Below are positions 33,801 to 48,800 of a stretch of DNA of 64,000 bases, piece after piece (positions within the stretch are counted from its first letter, which is position 1; each line of letters opens with the position of its first letter). The translations under genes and the position numbers were made by a program. Location of the stretch: positions 581,689 to 645,688 of the forward strand of contig CM021321.1 of assembly GCA_010645155.1 (NCBI GenBank), read 5' to 3'. The notes under the pieces were generated by a model. That model searched no databases, was not told where the DNA came from, and worked only from the letters and a program-made list of their open reading frames with translations. The stretch is from Tigriopus japonicus. Taxonomy: Eukaryota > Arthropoda > Copepoda > Harpacticoida > Harpacticidae.

Positions 33801-36800
33801 ATACCACGTAATCATCTCGTAACTACTCTTCCAGAAGCATTCCAAGTGGCTTTAACTCATCATAACGAAGGAATTTTCCATGGTACCAAGGACGAACGAC
33901 GACAGAATTGGTGCATTAAAGCCCCAATGCGGATTTTGGGGGAACGAACGAAAAATATCGCTTGAATTTATGGTTATCGTCATTATCATCCAATCCTAAT
34001 CAGGGTATGAAGAAGACCCAATAAACTGGACCGTGATTCGTGAGCCTTGAACACAGAGGAAGAGATAAAGAGAGAGAGAGGGAGAAAGAGAACGAAAGAA
34101 AGAGAGGAAGATCGATAAGGATACGTGATGGCTCTCGGCCTTTCAAATATTCAAAGTATTGCCGACACCTTGCATCAAAGAGAAGCGAATTCTGACGGCC
34201 ATGGCCACTCCATCTTAAACGTCCGTATGCGGGTAATAAATGGTTCCCTCCCTCGGTCCCCAACAATACGATAAGCCGTGGGCAATTACATTTGAATTAT
34301 GATGTCCCTTCGTTGAACTTGAACGATGTCTGCACCTCATTATGAAGCAAACCACTATTACAGCTCGGCCACATTAAAGAATGCATCCATTTAGCATAAG
34401 TGAGAGTGAGACTCGGTTCTCGCAGAGTGGCATCGGTTCCAATTCCAGTTATTAGACTAATCTGCTCACACCATTGATAGCCACAAGAAGGGTCAATTTC
34501 TGACAGAACGATGTCGCCGATGAGCGATGTAATTTTAGACCTGCCCACATCAACGAGGCCAGTCTTTTCTGATGATGATGATGATGATACTTTGAGGTGA
34601 CTGTCATAAATCATTGGACACATCATGTGCCTCTCGCTAACTTGGTCCAAATCATAAATAATCGCTTGCATTTTGAGCAGGGAAACGCCATGAAGTCTTT
34701 CCCCTTGCCAAAGCTCACAAATTCTGCACGGCCATTTTAAGAAGTAATTTGCAACAATTTTGATCCAATGCAAAGCATGCAGAAAAGCTTCTTAATCGGG
34801 TCCGGCATTGAGAACAGACGCCATAGGTTCCCTCTGATGTGAAATGAGCTCTTTATTGGGTCCCTCGTTCAATTTGCACAGTATCAGTCTCACCAATCCA
34901 GCCTGTTCTTCCAAAACGAAAGAAAGAAAGAAAGAAATGAATGACCTCACTCAAAATCCCCCAAAGCCTCAGGAATTGAGACATTTTCCACGAGCTTTCA
35001 ACGGACCAGGTGATATACAAATGCAGAAGATGCATTGCTTTATTCCCGTGGAGAATGCTCATCCATCTTGTTTTGGTCATTGCTGGGCGAAGTTAAAGTG
35101 ACTCAACTCGAGAAGTCAGACAGACGTCAAGTGGATCAATGGACGAGCGAATGCGTGTAGTACGTTGGTATAACTTGCTATATTCACGAGGACCAACAAG
35201 ACCCCATCTTGAACTTTGGGATTCATTTGAGCTGTTTTCCTCCCAACAAAGACCAAGTCAAAGTCGTGTCTTTCGTAATGGTAACGGATTGTTGAAATAG
35301 GACTGACGATGACGTTTCCATAATGAGGATAATGACCTTTTGTTTCTTCATCACTTTGGTGCTCGAACAATTGACTGAGTTTCTTAGGTTGTCTAGCAGC
35401 CGTCAAAGTGTCAAGAAATGAGACTATACATGTACATCTCAGGTCTTCGCATCGACCTCAAGGTGCAACTCACACCAAAGCCCATTTGACGAGATTATTC
35501 CAAAGGTGCTTGCTTTGAATGGCTCAGGAGCGGTCAAATCTATTTTCAATGCCTATCTGTGCAACGCTTTCCTCTCGTTTCGAGCCAGTTCACTTTTAAC
35601 ACCCATCGTCAACCTGAGATACGTTTGCCCTTTCCTTTCAATGCAGGATCCTCTTATTTTTTTACGGACATTACTTTCATTCAAATGGCCGCAATAAGAT
35701 AGCAACTTAGGGTCCCCGGGAGCTTGAGTATAGCTCATCCTCACATATATCCAATGAGACATCCAATTCAACGAGCGAACCCGATGCCATCGCAATTGAG
35801 ATCCAACATAACGCTCGATCATTGTGCCCGTATTGTGCAGAGTGCTACAAAGAAGCGAGCTAATGAACATTGAAATACGCAATGCTCGTAAGCACAAATC
35901 TCTGATGTGTCTTTTTATGGGTACTATCTAAAGCGAGGAAGTCACATCACGAGGGAATGGCAAGAAATTGCATCCCTTTAACTACAACGATTCAACGCCA
36001 GAGAGTGGACGTCCGCCCTCCGACTACTGTACGTAATACATAACATTCGAAGAGTACACGTGTACGTATGCATTATACTACAGTACTACTACTACTACTG
36101 GTGAGTTGGCTCGATGTTTACCGAGTGGGCCGGATGGATAGCAAGAAATTTCGAACTTCGCGAGTTGCATGAATGCAGTTTCTGAGATGAAAGTAATAGC
36201 ATCCTTTTGCATTCGAACTGCTCCTTGGCCAATCTCTAAAGTGTCAGTTTCAGAGCATTCATGTCAGGTTCTGGTGAATGCACGGAGCAACAAGTCAAAA
36301 CCAAGGGAGATCTCGCTCACCTCAAAGCTGTCTCTACAGTATGTGGTCCGTAGGTAAGAGTGAATGGTCTCGGACAGGGGGATGGAAAACGGTAACTGGA
36401 ACCAGATGAAGTGTGCTTCCTCTGGTCTTGAACACTTAAGTACTTGTCTTTATGATTTGACGACTCGGAAAAAGAAATCGTGGCACGACTTGTGAATCAA
36501 TCTAAAGGCAAAAAAATTGGTGGGATGCATGATGTGACGTGGATCTCAAAGACAGTCAGTCACACATTCTTTTTCAGTGCATAATTGGAGGTGCTAATCG
36601 ATGGGACCAATAAATTGAATGAAGCTAACGTGCTTATCGTCGCTCTTTGCGCTTAGTTTTCAATCCAATAGCGAGATCTTGGCTCTATGAATGAAAATGT
36701 ATTTCTTTCCACCGTCATTAGAATCATGAGAATAATCTAATGTTGATGAAGAAATCCAGACTTGAGAGTCTACAACAGTCCGATCGGGATGGATTTTGAA

Positions 36801-39800
36801 GTGGCTCACATAATCACATTGGCCAGCCGTATGGCGGCAAGTTTGGCACTTCATAACATATGTTTGAAACACCTAGGAAGACCTCTTAATCTCCGTCGAC
36901 GTCCGTCTTTCTTGGCGATAAAGGAGGATAATCAATCCTCGACAAAGGGATTCACAAGTTGTTCCATTCAAGTATTCTTTAGAAACAAAATTGACCAAAG
37001 GATCCGTAGGAGTCCTCAAATCGAGAGGGTTTCTATTGATCCCAATCTCACCATTGTAGGTATGTATTCTCGTGCCTCGATCTTGGACGCGTATTTGAGA
37101 TGCTTTATTGGTCCCATCGATCGATGGCTCCAATCCGTGGGTGAAAAATGAAGATGAGGAGATCGAAAGAGGAAGTTACTCGATCGAGGAATTGAGATGT
37201 TTAGACATTGCTGAGATGCCAATCGCCATCCTTCTTTGAGCTCACACAATGGAAGGGCAAGTCAAACAACTTCAGGAGAAGGCTATTACTATTAGTGAGT
37301 GGAAGAAAATTGTCCTGGCTCTTTAGAACTTTGCCAAAACGGCCGTCGCTCAGCACAATTTAGCAAAACTGACTGGAAAAAAGAACAATGCCAACCAGTA
37401 ACTCATGGCTTTGTTTCTTGACTCGTTCGTACCTTCTCTGAATTGATTCTTTTGGAAGTGGCGGCGTCGCACATGCGTCTGAATTCACTTGGGTCTAAAA
37501 GGATCAAGAAATGCCAAACCATTGTTCAACGACCATCTGCAATTCTATCTACTTGTGTATCCTAATGATTCTTGTTCGAACCCCATCTTTGTGGTGCTTT
37601 TTGCTCCAAGCTCAATCGAGCTCATTCCAATCTTTTTTCTCTCACTGCCCTGGAATTGATGGCATAGTGGTTGATGGCTGAAGAAGAAGAAGAAGAAGAA
37701 GAAGAAGAAGAGAAGAAGAGGAGGACCGAGCAAAGATGGAAGTGGAAAGTGCGGCAAATCTTGTCTTCATGTTTTTATTGGCTCTGTCATGGAGAATGAA
37801 ATGGAAACCCACCTTTTTGCTCGATTGAGTGACATCAATCTCATCTCAAGTTCCACACTTCAGGCATAGACATGAAATTGTGAGATCAATGGCAGGTTCA
37901 CAGGGACTAACGGGATCGGTTGTCCATCTCTGTTCGAGTGAGTTTTGAATCTGTGACACACCAGAATGGCTTCACAAAGTGCAAAGTGAGGTGTCATTTC
38001 ACTGGCTATAAACAAAGGCCCAAAATGGATCTTAAAGGGGAGCAACACACACCGATTCGATGACTGTCTAATAAAGAATGCATGTTCAAAGCCCGTTGAG
38101 GACCACTTGTACACAAGTACAAGGACACTGTCTTGGCATTCACGATTCTGAGCAATGTGCGAACCACAAGGTCGTCGTCGTCGATCTTTGAGGCCTGACA
38201 CCGAAAGAGATGGATGATCCAAATGATACATTTTGAGGCGGTGGTGTATATAGTGTCACTTTCAAGTGCCCCAGTTGTGAATCGGTCATCATCAGCAATC
38301 TCCTTGGATTCGAGTTTTGTCGTAGATTGGGATTCAGTTGGCTGAATCGCAGGAACGAGCTCCTCCCAGAATCTATTGACTTGAGAGTGAGACAGGCCCA
38401 CCTAAAATACGAGGCAACCACGGAAAACGAGGAATGACATAATCGGAAGGCAAAGCTTTGGGCGTTGATCCTCTCGGGCTTCCCTCATTAACCCCTGGCT
38501 AGAGGGCAGGCCCTTCTTCATTCATTCTTCCTGATATTAGTGGATCAATCTGATGTGGATTGAAACCTCAGGATTACCCATCACCTCAAAATATGAAAAA
38601 ATGAATGTGAATCCCAACCGGCAAGTACTTTTTTCCGTGACTGAATAAAATAACACCTCAAGTCACGGAGCCAAAGACTGCTCACGTCACACTACGTGTG
38701 TGTTTCAATTTTTTAAGACTACACCAAAAACGTGTTCTGGCATATATGTAAGAATGCCCTCGAGAGCTTATAAATGAGCTCAAGATTCCCATTTAGGTTC
38801 CCAACGAACTGTCAACGGACAGATGAAGAAAGTGCTCAACTTGAGTTTGCACTTGTCTTTGAATAAGAAATGGTCCACGTACTTTGGACTTGAAACGAAA
38901 TTTCTTTGACGCCTCTGCTAATGTTTTCGTTCACCTGGGTTTACCTTCAAGCATCTTTCCTTTCTCTGTTTCTCAGTTTCCTCTTATTACTTTGTCTCAG
39001 AATGGGCCTACCTTGTCTCGGCATTGCCAATTCATAATTATGTGCCTTAAGAGACTCAAACTCGTCAAAAAATGAGTACTTGAACGGGCTAAAGAGAAGG
39101 AGGAGTGTCATTAGGCGGCTCAAAATCATTAGTAAATATCGCCAGTATCGGCAGACACAGATTGGCGTGGTGGTTGGTTGGTTGGTTGATGTTTTGTGGT
39201 GACTCGTTGGTTGAGCTCCCTGAAGGGCACAAGGTCGTAATCTGTTAACGCCGAATTATCCTATTTCCATCCTTGTCAGACACCTTCGACGGATGCAAGT
39301 GGGTGTTGACGAGGCATGCAATATGAATGGAGGATAATCATTCTCTCAGCTCGATTTGCATAGCCTTGGGTAATAACGAAGACCACGATACATCAAGAGC
39401 CAGTTAGAATCTAGACATTCTGGTCGAGCACACAGACAGAGAGAAAGAAAATAAGAAAGAAAGAGAGCCATCATCAACCAATCAGCCAACCAACCACGCT
39501 ACTCCATATTCAATACTACTGAGGAGGACTAATTCTAATCTGCTAATGAGATCCATTAATCCAATAGCGTTCGAGGACCTGAATCCCTTATCGTGGTACA
39601 TGGTCACACTCGAATGCGTGTGGACTTTAAAATTAAAGCAACACCTGTGCAAAGTATCTAGTTACCAACAAATGCAATAAAACAGAACCAATCTTCCGGT
39701 GTTTTCTACTGAATTCGCTAGGTGTTAAGGTTAAAATCGTGACTGCGGCCAAGCCAGAAGCTCCATTCACCCATGGTATGGTTACCTACCATTTATGCTG

Positions 39801-42800
39801 AGGGGAATGGATGGATCTTGTTTTACGTTCAGAGTCAGTGGAATCTTCATGCTGGGGAAATGGTCCTCAGGTTCAAGTTCCAGACTGCAGTACATGGTAG
39901 CGAGGAAAATGAAATCGTGACCATCTGTGAGGGCTCAAAGCTTACTGTCCTGATTAACCTTTTGACATTTGGCTTCCCTATCCTCCTCCTCTTTCTGCTT
40001 GAATCTCCGGGAATATTCTCGTGGGGAGCCATTTTAGCTAAAGTCCAGCCATTATTGGTTTCCGTGCTCTTATGTACGTTCGTACAAGATGGGTCGTGTC
40101 CTTGTGTAATGAATGAATGGCGGTAGTTTTAATTGAGTTTTGTTTGAGGTTAAGGCTGTGTTCATCAGTTATTTTTTAATTTTTCGTCGCTTTTTTGTTA
40201 AATTGTTAAACTTGCTGCGTTAAACAAATGTTGAGAATGAAGAGAACGGCAATGTCAATAAATAATATGCCATAAATCGAAACGTTATAGAACTAAAAGA
40301 TTACTTCATATATATACCAAACCACGTCAGATATTACCGAAGAATATTATATTTTGTCTAGCATTATATTTTGTCTAAATATTACGAGCTGAAATTTACA
40401 ACTAGTGATGGACCAAAAGGGCCTTTAACCGAAACCGAAAGCATCTGACTAAAAAATTATGCACATGCAAAATTCCCTTTGAAAATTAAACTAATCATGT
40501 GTACGACGTTGTGCAATTCTAACTTTAAAAAATCTGATAAATTGAGTTTCAAAGTCCATTCCTTTTAGTGCATTCTTATAGCCTGCTTTAGGTTTCGGCA
40601 GGCATAACCGAAACCGAAAGTTCTTTCGGTCCAGCACTATTCACAACCGGAATGGATTAAAAGGAGCAAGAAAATAAGTCAATAATGGATTCTTTTTGAA
40701 GATATGTGTTTCACTTCTCAAAGAGTTCTACATTTTCACTAATTAATCTTCATTATTTAAGGCAACATTTTCATTCCAGCTCCGGAATGTGCCCAGACTT
40801 CACAAACCCAGACCTTGAAATCGGGAAATCCAAGAGTGAAAAATTTGATTTTGACCTCCCTGAAGCTAATGAAAAAGTTCGAGTCAAGCTTCCTAACAAA
40901 TAAATGAGTGGTATCTTGGAAGTTAAACCTGTTAAAAAATAATCCTTGGAATTCATTTTAAGCAAAGGAACAGCGATAAGCTAGAACATGAGAAGAGAAT
41001 AGATCATAAGGGTACATACACTGTTCTTGATAGTGTGCTTCTTCTTGAGAAAGACATCATATCAGAAATACGAAACGAGGAAAGATTTATTATGAATACA
41101 ACAGGGCAAGCAAAAACTGTTGTGGTGTAGCTAATAATTTTATCCTCGAGTTTCTGTGAGCCAGGTAATGACAATTAGTCGTACTTAGAGCAGAACCTTG
41201 TGACATTACCTCTAATGACTCCTCGACAAGCGATCCGCATCAAAGTTACGATAGTAGTTACATTCCTTGAGTAGACTTTTATGCTAGACTAGAATGGCTA
41301 AGTAGTCATGATTTATTGACTATGCTTTGTCACAATACTAATTGTGATTGACAAAATTCGTGGTAAAAAGACCCCCGTGATCATCTAAGAATCATTATTG
41401 GATCCCTGGATTCAACAAGGAAAAACTGAATAGCAAATCATCTTTCCGAATACCCAGTTAGCGTAAAGCCACAGGTAAAGTCTTTTAAAACTCCCTCAGG
41501 GTACTGATTTATGAACACTGAAATAGTTCAAAAAAAGATATGTTGGGATCCACATTTGTTGACAAACTGAAATTAATATCCAAACCCATTTGCTATACAT
41601 TGCCATGGTGCTGCCATTGATTGGAACTGACGTTGGATACGTTTGAAACTTGATCTCGTTACTATTCTATGTGGTTTTCAATTTTATACAATAGTAAACT
41701 AGATATTTCGACAATTTCGAATTTTCAACCTTTTTTGCTAATCCTTTTTACCAAAAATAGGCACAGCTAAACATTGTCCTTTGGTTTGTGCATTTTCCCC
41801 TGGCATTGTTTCTACTTACGATGGAGGGGAGATGTGTTAAAAACTATAGGATCGCTAGATATCGGAGCATTTTTCCCAATTAGGGACCAAACACCAGCTT
41901 GGCAAACAAGTTAAACATATCCTTTGAGAAGCGCCATCATCAAATCAATTGAAAAGAGCTTCTGTCTAACAACGAAAAAAACGTACGTCCAGTTATAGTA
42001 AATACTAGGATTCAATAAGTACTGCCAATGGATAGCACATGCACACGTGTGACACTTTGAAGTATCCGACAAAATACACTCTGTCTGATATGTATTAAAA
42101 TTCAGAATCCCTCATTTGAAACTGGAACTTGCATATTCGTCTCCACAAGTAGTAGCATTCAACTTCAAAGTTCGGTTGACTGATCATGGATATTGGAGAC
42201 ATCATCACGAGGGCAACGAGAAAGACAATTCCAGATCGCTTGACAGTCTTGGAAGAAGAACTAGGATGATGATGATGATGATCACCACCACTACTACCAT
42301 CAAGGTGACATCCGGACGTCTGCCAAATAGCCATATCAAAACGGAACTGAACAATCATTACTTGATCACGGCTTTTCGCATCTCTCATAACGCTCGTGTA
42401 TGTTTTTTTCATGACAGTTGCAACGCTTTTTGATATATGGATAAAACTCGAAAGCCTTTGTTACTATTCAAAGGATTCGTAGCTTTCAATTGAGACATGA
42501 CAATAATTAATAACCATTGTTCCAAGGATAGTATAAGCAAACTTTGGTAAATGTACGTTTTTGTTCTCTCTTACTTTCTTTTGTTAAACAAGTTAAACGC
42601 TGTCTGGTTTTAGTGCATTATGAAAGAATGATGCAGGAAGAAAATGGATGGAACCATTGGATTGCTCAGATCTGCCAAAGAGGAAGTGATGGACTCACTG
42701 ATTGAATGAATGCATGTTGCCTTTATGGCTAACAAACCAGCATAGTAGTGTCCAACTTAGACGGCACGAAAACAAAATTAAAATATAATCTTGCATTGCA

Positions 42801-45800
42801 TTCCCTTTGCAATTTGATGAGGTTTCGACTTTTGACCGTTATCACCTTGAAGAAACAGTCATTAGTTAAGTTATGAACCACAGACAAATGTACTAAGTGT
42901 ATGCATGGTTTGATTTTTCATTTAGTGCGTCTCATTACTCTGCAGTCATTAGTCATTTACAAATTCAACGTAAATGGCTTTATGGAGGTCAGAATTGCCT
43001 TTCCAGGAATTCGACCACTACTATAGTATCGTACAAGCTACAAATATTTTTCACATTAAGCCTACATTAATTTTATATCCTATACATTCTAGGTAAAAAG
43101 AATCATTATTGCACTTTACGCCCGTTTAAGCTTTCTTTTTGGAATCTTAACAACGCTATCGATCGTTGAAGTCTCTATCCGATTAAAAACGATCGTCATT
43201 TTACAGCTCAATTGACCCGAGTTTTCGTCCCACACATTTGAACCCCTGGAAATCTTTTGGTGGTGCTCCCTCCTTATTTGCTCAAGATCCTGAGATAGGG
43301 TGTTTCGAGACAATTGGTGGTGACAAATTCTCGATCACCTATCAAATCATTCACACTTCCTTGCACTGGTGATGATGATGATAATGATAATGATGCTGAT
43401 GACGCTGTCAGTTCATGAACGACCTCACGGTTCAATCAAGACAGACAGACTGACAATACATGTATAACGACTACCTGACGATTGTACGTAGTCTACAGGG
43501 CTAGACTACAACGAGCTCAGAGGAGTGGTCGCCAAGCGATCCGGTCTCCCGTCAATTCTATCAAAGGTGTGCAAACAAGTGCCATGATTAAGATATAGCT
43601 CAGCACGATCACCAAGAAGAAAGATACCAGAACGAAAGATCATTTGTCTCAGGAAACTCCGTCTGCCAACCAAAGAGGGAAACCAGGAGGTCAAAGGAAC
43701 TTGTTCTGGCATGAAATTTGGAGTAGTGTTCAATGATACCAAAATAAGCTCAACATGTGAAAACACCCCAGAGCATTTTTTCCTTCTCCTCTCTTTTCAG
43801 ATAAACTTGGGATCAACTCATAATTTCCGTAATTGTCTCCCAATTTTTATGGTGCTTTTTTTCACCTGCGTGACTAATTAGACAAAATTGGATTTTGTTA
43901 CTGAAAAAGAAGGCCTACCTTGCACTTACAGTAGTGTCAAAACACGACCAGAGTCTGCGTATCTGATCAGGTTTCACTTTAAAGGACACCATATTAACAA
44001 TCGATCATCTTAAACACTCTTGGGAAACAAAATGGGGGTTTCTCATCAAAATATTTTTTTCCGGTAGGCACCTACTATTTTTCGGTTGAAGTCAATTGTT
44101 TGAAGGTGCTGGATCTTAAAATGTGAGATTTTTCAAAAACAAGAGTGATGACAGAATTCTTAAGTTGACCAAAATTACAAAAAATTAGGGACACTAAATA
44201 AACGATGAGGGTGTCACAATAACTTTGGAAACTCTCTAACATTAGGTGTAAATAATTTGTTTTGGTGGTTTTGAGATAAAATGGATTGAAGTGGCAGGAA
44301 AAGAACACATAATAATTGATACAAACGATTCCATTAAATCTAGTACGACTTGATCTATATAAGGCCCAACTTGGGTTTCTAGACCCAATTATCGACTGTT
44401 TCAAGTTGACTGAGTACAATGTGAGAAACAAATATGGCGTCGATTTTTTATGGAACTGTCAGAAAATCCTACTTTTAGATGGTAATTGATGGCGAAAAAA
44501 GGCACATTCCCTGAATTTTGAAAGAAAAATAGCATCAAAAGTTTTGATTGCACTTCAAGAAGGAGGAATTTTAACATTTCAGTGGTCCAACAAGAACATT
44601 TATGGGCAATGATAGTTCGAGGAATATGGTCCTAATGGCGATGGTGATCGGGCTAATTCCGACACACTCTCGCAATGGAGGCGTCATCTAATCAAAAATT
44701 TAAAATGGTAAAAAAGCCTTGCAGGTTCGGGCTTCCCTCTTAGATCCTCCAAATATAGACAAAATCGACGTCCAAATCTAAGATTGTACAAAAAAATGAC
44801 CCAACTGGAATTCCAGCATATCTATTTGCTAATGACATCTAGCGTTCATAAAAAAATACTTCCTTCTTTTATTAGCCTCCTCTTTGAAAATTCTGTTCGG
44901 AAGGGTGCCTGAAAAATCTAATTCAAGTGTTATAAAAACCACAATGCACTACGGTTTCCACTGATCGAAGATGGTGTGCTCTTCTCGATGTTCCTGTCAG
45001 ACGACGACCATTCCTCAGAATTTGGCCCAAAAATTCCGCACGTCACATTTCAACGGAAGCACTCTCTTTAAAATGGAGCACTTAAGTACACATTTTAAGA
45101 GTGCACACAATTTTAGGGGAACCCACCAATGTACGAAAGTACTTTTCTGGCCTGCTCAGATCGAAAGTGTTTTCAAGGATTCCCATCAAACTGGGGATTC
45201 TGAGGTAAACCTGACCATCATAAATAACTAGTTGGAAAACAGAGGTGCTATCCAAAGAATTGGAAATTTCGGCATGATTTATTCTTCCCAATTATTCGTG
45301 TTTCACCTCCTCCAACCTACTTATTTACATAGGAGCTATTATTCGTGCCTCGCAAGAGAACTAGAACGAGGGAGGTGACTTGAAAGGCGATTTTTTTTTC
45401 GACCAAGATCCATGTTGTTGGACCAGAAAATGGAAAGAGCAGCTTCAACCAATTGCTCAGGCTGAACAGGGGTGATAGGTGCATGTCTCAAAAGCGTCTA
45501 ATTAAATAATTACCGCCATGCGGGAAAGTGCAAAGTTGTTCGCTTCCTTTGGTTAAAGCTAGATTTATTTTTGGACAACATGCAAGATAATGGCTTGCTC
45601 GGCGTCGCAGTCCGTGTTAAGCACAGAAGAATAGATCATTTACCCCCAACCGGGTTTCCCTGAAGTTGACGCTTTGTAATGAAATGGATGGATAGAAGGA
45701 TAGATAGATGGATGGATGGATAGATGGATGGATAGAATGACTTACCTTGTGTTCTGTTTGAGGATCGTGATCCAGCTCTCTTGGCTGATTTGCCCCTTGC

Positions 45801-48800
45801 CCTCCTTGTCAAAGAGCTTGAAGAAATGGAAGGCAAAGTCCTGGAAATAAAATATAAAAAACAAGAAGTTCATCAGTCTGTCTGGATCGTACTGCACCAC
45901 ACATTGCCCCCTCCGAGGATGATCAGAACCACAAAAAAATGCCCCGAGTTTTTTTTACCACGCATGTTCACGATGATTTGGGAGTTGATTTTTTCCTTCA
46001 TTGGCTTGTTGATAACTCTATGACACGCTTGGAATTGACCTGATTTGCTGGAAATAACTTGTATCCTACTTCCTGTGTACTATAAATGTGTGTGTGTGAT
46101 TTTTTGACCACGGTCTATTGTGCGTGTTTATTTTTTTTCAATGAGACAAAACCAGATGTGGTAGTATGTAGTTGTGACTAGAGACGAGGAAAAGCTTTTG
46201 AGCCTTAGCTTTTGGATAGAGTGTGCGCTAGCGGGTGTCATGCATGTTTCTGAGTCATTAGAGACAATACTAAATACATTAGTCATCGCCCGCTATTTCA
46301 TTTGATGCCGTCGGCCACCCTTTACGACATAAAAAACGTCCCAAAAAATGTGAATGGCATGCAATTTACGACTAATAAGCAGGGTCACTTGACATATTCC
46401 CCGGTGCACTCATTATTCATTTTTGATTTGAAATATCTGGAAACGCTTCAAGGGACAGGTCATTGAAACTACCGTATGGTAAAATGACAGTTTCGGCTAA
46501 TAGCTAATGGGAACAGGAGTGATATCTACTGGTTCTTCGAACGGTCAGCTGTCTGTGCTTCTTTGGTGAGAAAATTGCGGACCAAAATGAATGTCATTGA
46601 GAATTTAAATAGTGTTGCGAAGCATCGACCTATCGGTTTTGGGGGACGATTGTTGGTAGTGCCTTTGACTGTTTTTTTCTAACGAGTTTGAAAAGAATTT
46701 GCTCCCTATTCAAGGAATCAATTTTTTGGTGGAAACACAATGATCAATCATCGATGTCTTTCCGCCTCTTGAATTTATCAAGCTCACTTTTTTTTCGTCT
46801 TCCCCGTGGCTCAACCATCAGGCACGTAGTAGTACTACGTACTGACTGAAAGATGTAGTATGTAGTTTAGTAGTAGTAGGTACACCAGAATAGAAGTCAT
46901 CTAACCGGTGCTCTAGATGTGTTCTGTACTTGTGTATCTTGCTACGAAGCTAACAGATCCTCTAGCACCAACCAACCAACCAACCACCAACCATTCTATT
47001 CTTGACTTTGGTGGGAAGGCTCAGGCCGAATAACCAGAGGAGCGAAAGAAAACCGAGGAGAATGGAAAGAAAAATGGCTGGAAGCAATATTTTTGGAGCT
47101 AATTCTAGGAGACGAGGACGAAAAAACGCCAAAAAAGAGAACCAACTAAAGGGCTCCCTCCCCACAGTTAAGCGCAAATTTGCAACGGTTTCTTTGGGAC
47201 CGGACTAGACTGCGATTATATTCTTGACGAAAAGGAATGCTCCGACTGCTAAACTTGGCCTTGACAAGAACTTTCATCGGGTTGCAGAATAAGTTCAATT
47301 TAAAATCAAATGTATGCGAGCATGACTGCAAAAAAGGCACATTAGTGCATGCGTGAAGAAAGAGACGGGGAGGCCAGTGAGTGAGTGAATTGTTGCTTGA
47401 TTGCAACGCATCCATCTGCTGATTCGGATTCGTTTCTGGAATTTTGCGCCAAATGATGCACCGTCTCGCATTTGGAGGCTCTTTTCAGCATTCCATTAAT
47501 GCACATTAATTTCGGTGGTTGATCCAACTAAGTAAGGGAGGCCCTGCATGCACCTCGCTGGCTTCTGACTTTGATCAGGAGGCATGGGCCTGTAAATTCG
47601 ATCTCATCTTCAAGTCATTTCCCTACTCTCTTTCCTCAAGACAAAGGGCCTTAACTAACCTACCCTCTTTATTAAGCTTGTTGACCATGATTCTGATTTG
47701 ATCATTGCCCAACCACAGAAAGAACTCAAGTGGTTTGGAGCTATCCGAACAAGCCAAATTGCCTCTTAACATTCTATGAATAGTTTGTCAATCATTTATT
47801 GCGAAGGTACGAAGATTGCGGATCATTCCCCACTTACATCGTAGTTAGAGTAGCAACGGTTAGAGTGATTAGTGGTTCGGAATAATGCCCCTATTCAATC
47901 TCGACTTCTTCTTTGGTATTCATCGTCGTTGTGTCTACATTTTTTTTGCTTCCAAATTCCCAATTTTTGTGTATATGTGCGTACTATCTTTTGTTCAAGT
48001 GGGAGTTGGAATCGAAGTGGACCCCGCCAATCTCCAAAAAATATGTCATTTCCATTTCTGCTGTTGTCAATCATGCCACAATTATTAGCTTGAACCGCAC
48101 ACGACATGATTATTTCATTATCAGACTTCCGCCCCCTTCCTCTTGGAAGTGAATGACAAAATTCACGACCATATTGAACTCCCCACCGGACCACGTCATT
48201 GCCTCCTGCCAATCACATCAATGACAAGGAGATGGGAAATTAGTATCATTATCATTCTAAAACTGGTTCCAGATTCTGGACATTGCACTCCGAATTGTGT
48301 CACATAAATATGTGCACTAAGAATTACTTTGTCTTTTTTTGTCCAGTTTCAATTTACTAACCGCTAGTATGACTTTAATGAGATACTCGAGTCAGATTTA
48401 AAGCAAGTGCAGGTTTTTCTTTGTCCGAAAGGGTGATCATTTGATGGACTGCCAAACGATATCAGAAAAGTAACCAACTACCGAGAACGAGGCGAGGTGT
48501 TTTTGCTACCCTTAAGATTGACACTTGTGATATGCCTACAGTGGAGTAAAGCTTGCTGCTTCAATTCACACATAGTACGAGCAACACCCTGAGGGATGCA
48601 GATCGCAAACGTGCCGTGGATCTTTTCCAGCTCTGAGTGATTTCATTTGCGAGATGGACGTGTATGAAAAAAGTGAACATTTCAATCGTCCATTCTTTCA
48701 TTCAGTTTTGAAAAAGGACAACCATTTGAATATAGAGAGCCTCATCAGTATGCCGAATGTCACTCAAAAGTGTGTCAATCACGAGGCACATGCGATCATT

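Larger units (their letters stand above)
32681..45745 (-). other. NOX5-like intron 3 (13.1 kb), microsatellite-rich, one hAT-like MITE
   Basis: No recognisable gene. Simple repeats: (GGA)n 33388-33420, (GA)n 34053-34110, (GAT)n 34571-34588, (GAAA)n 34915-34937, (ACT)n 36082-36099, (GAA)n 37681-37723, (TTGG)n about 39174-39190, (GAT)n 42264-42299, (GAT/AAT)n 43372-43404. A hAT-like MITE is at 40403-40639. The 158-codon ORF at 34297-34773 (-) shows no recognisable similarity. Confidence 0.7.

Noticed and set aside
34297..34773. 158-codon minus-strand ORF, the longest apart from gap-spanning ones
   Set aside because: It lies inside a NOX5-like intron, includes a (GAT)n microsatellite coding for poly-Ser, and shows no domain or splice context. 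Chance is the simpler explanation.
37565..37590. B-box-like TGTTCGAACCCC
   Set aside because: No matching A box or cloverleaf around it.
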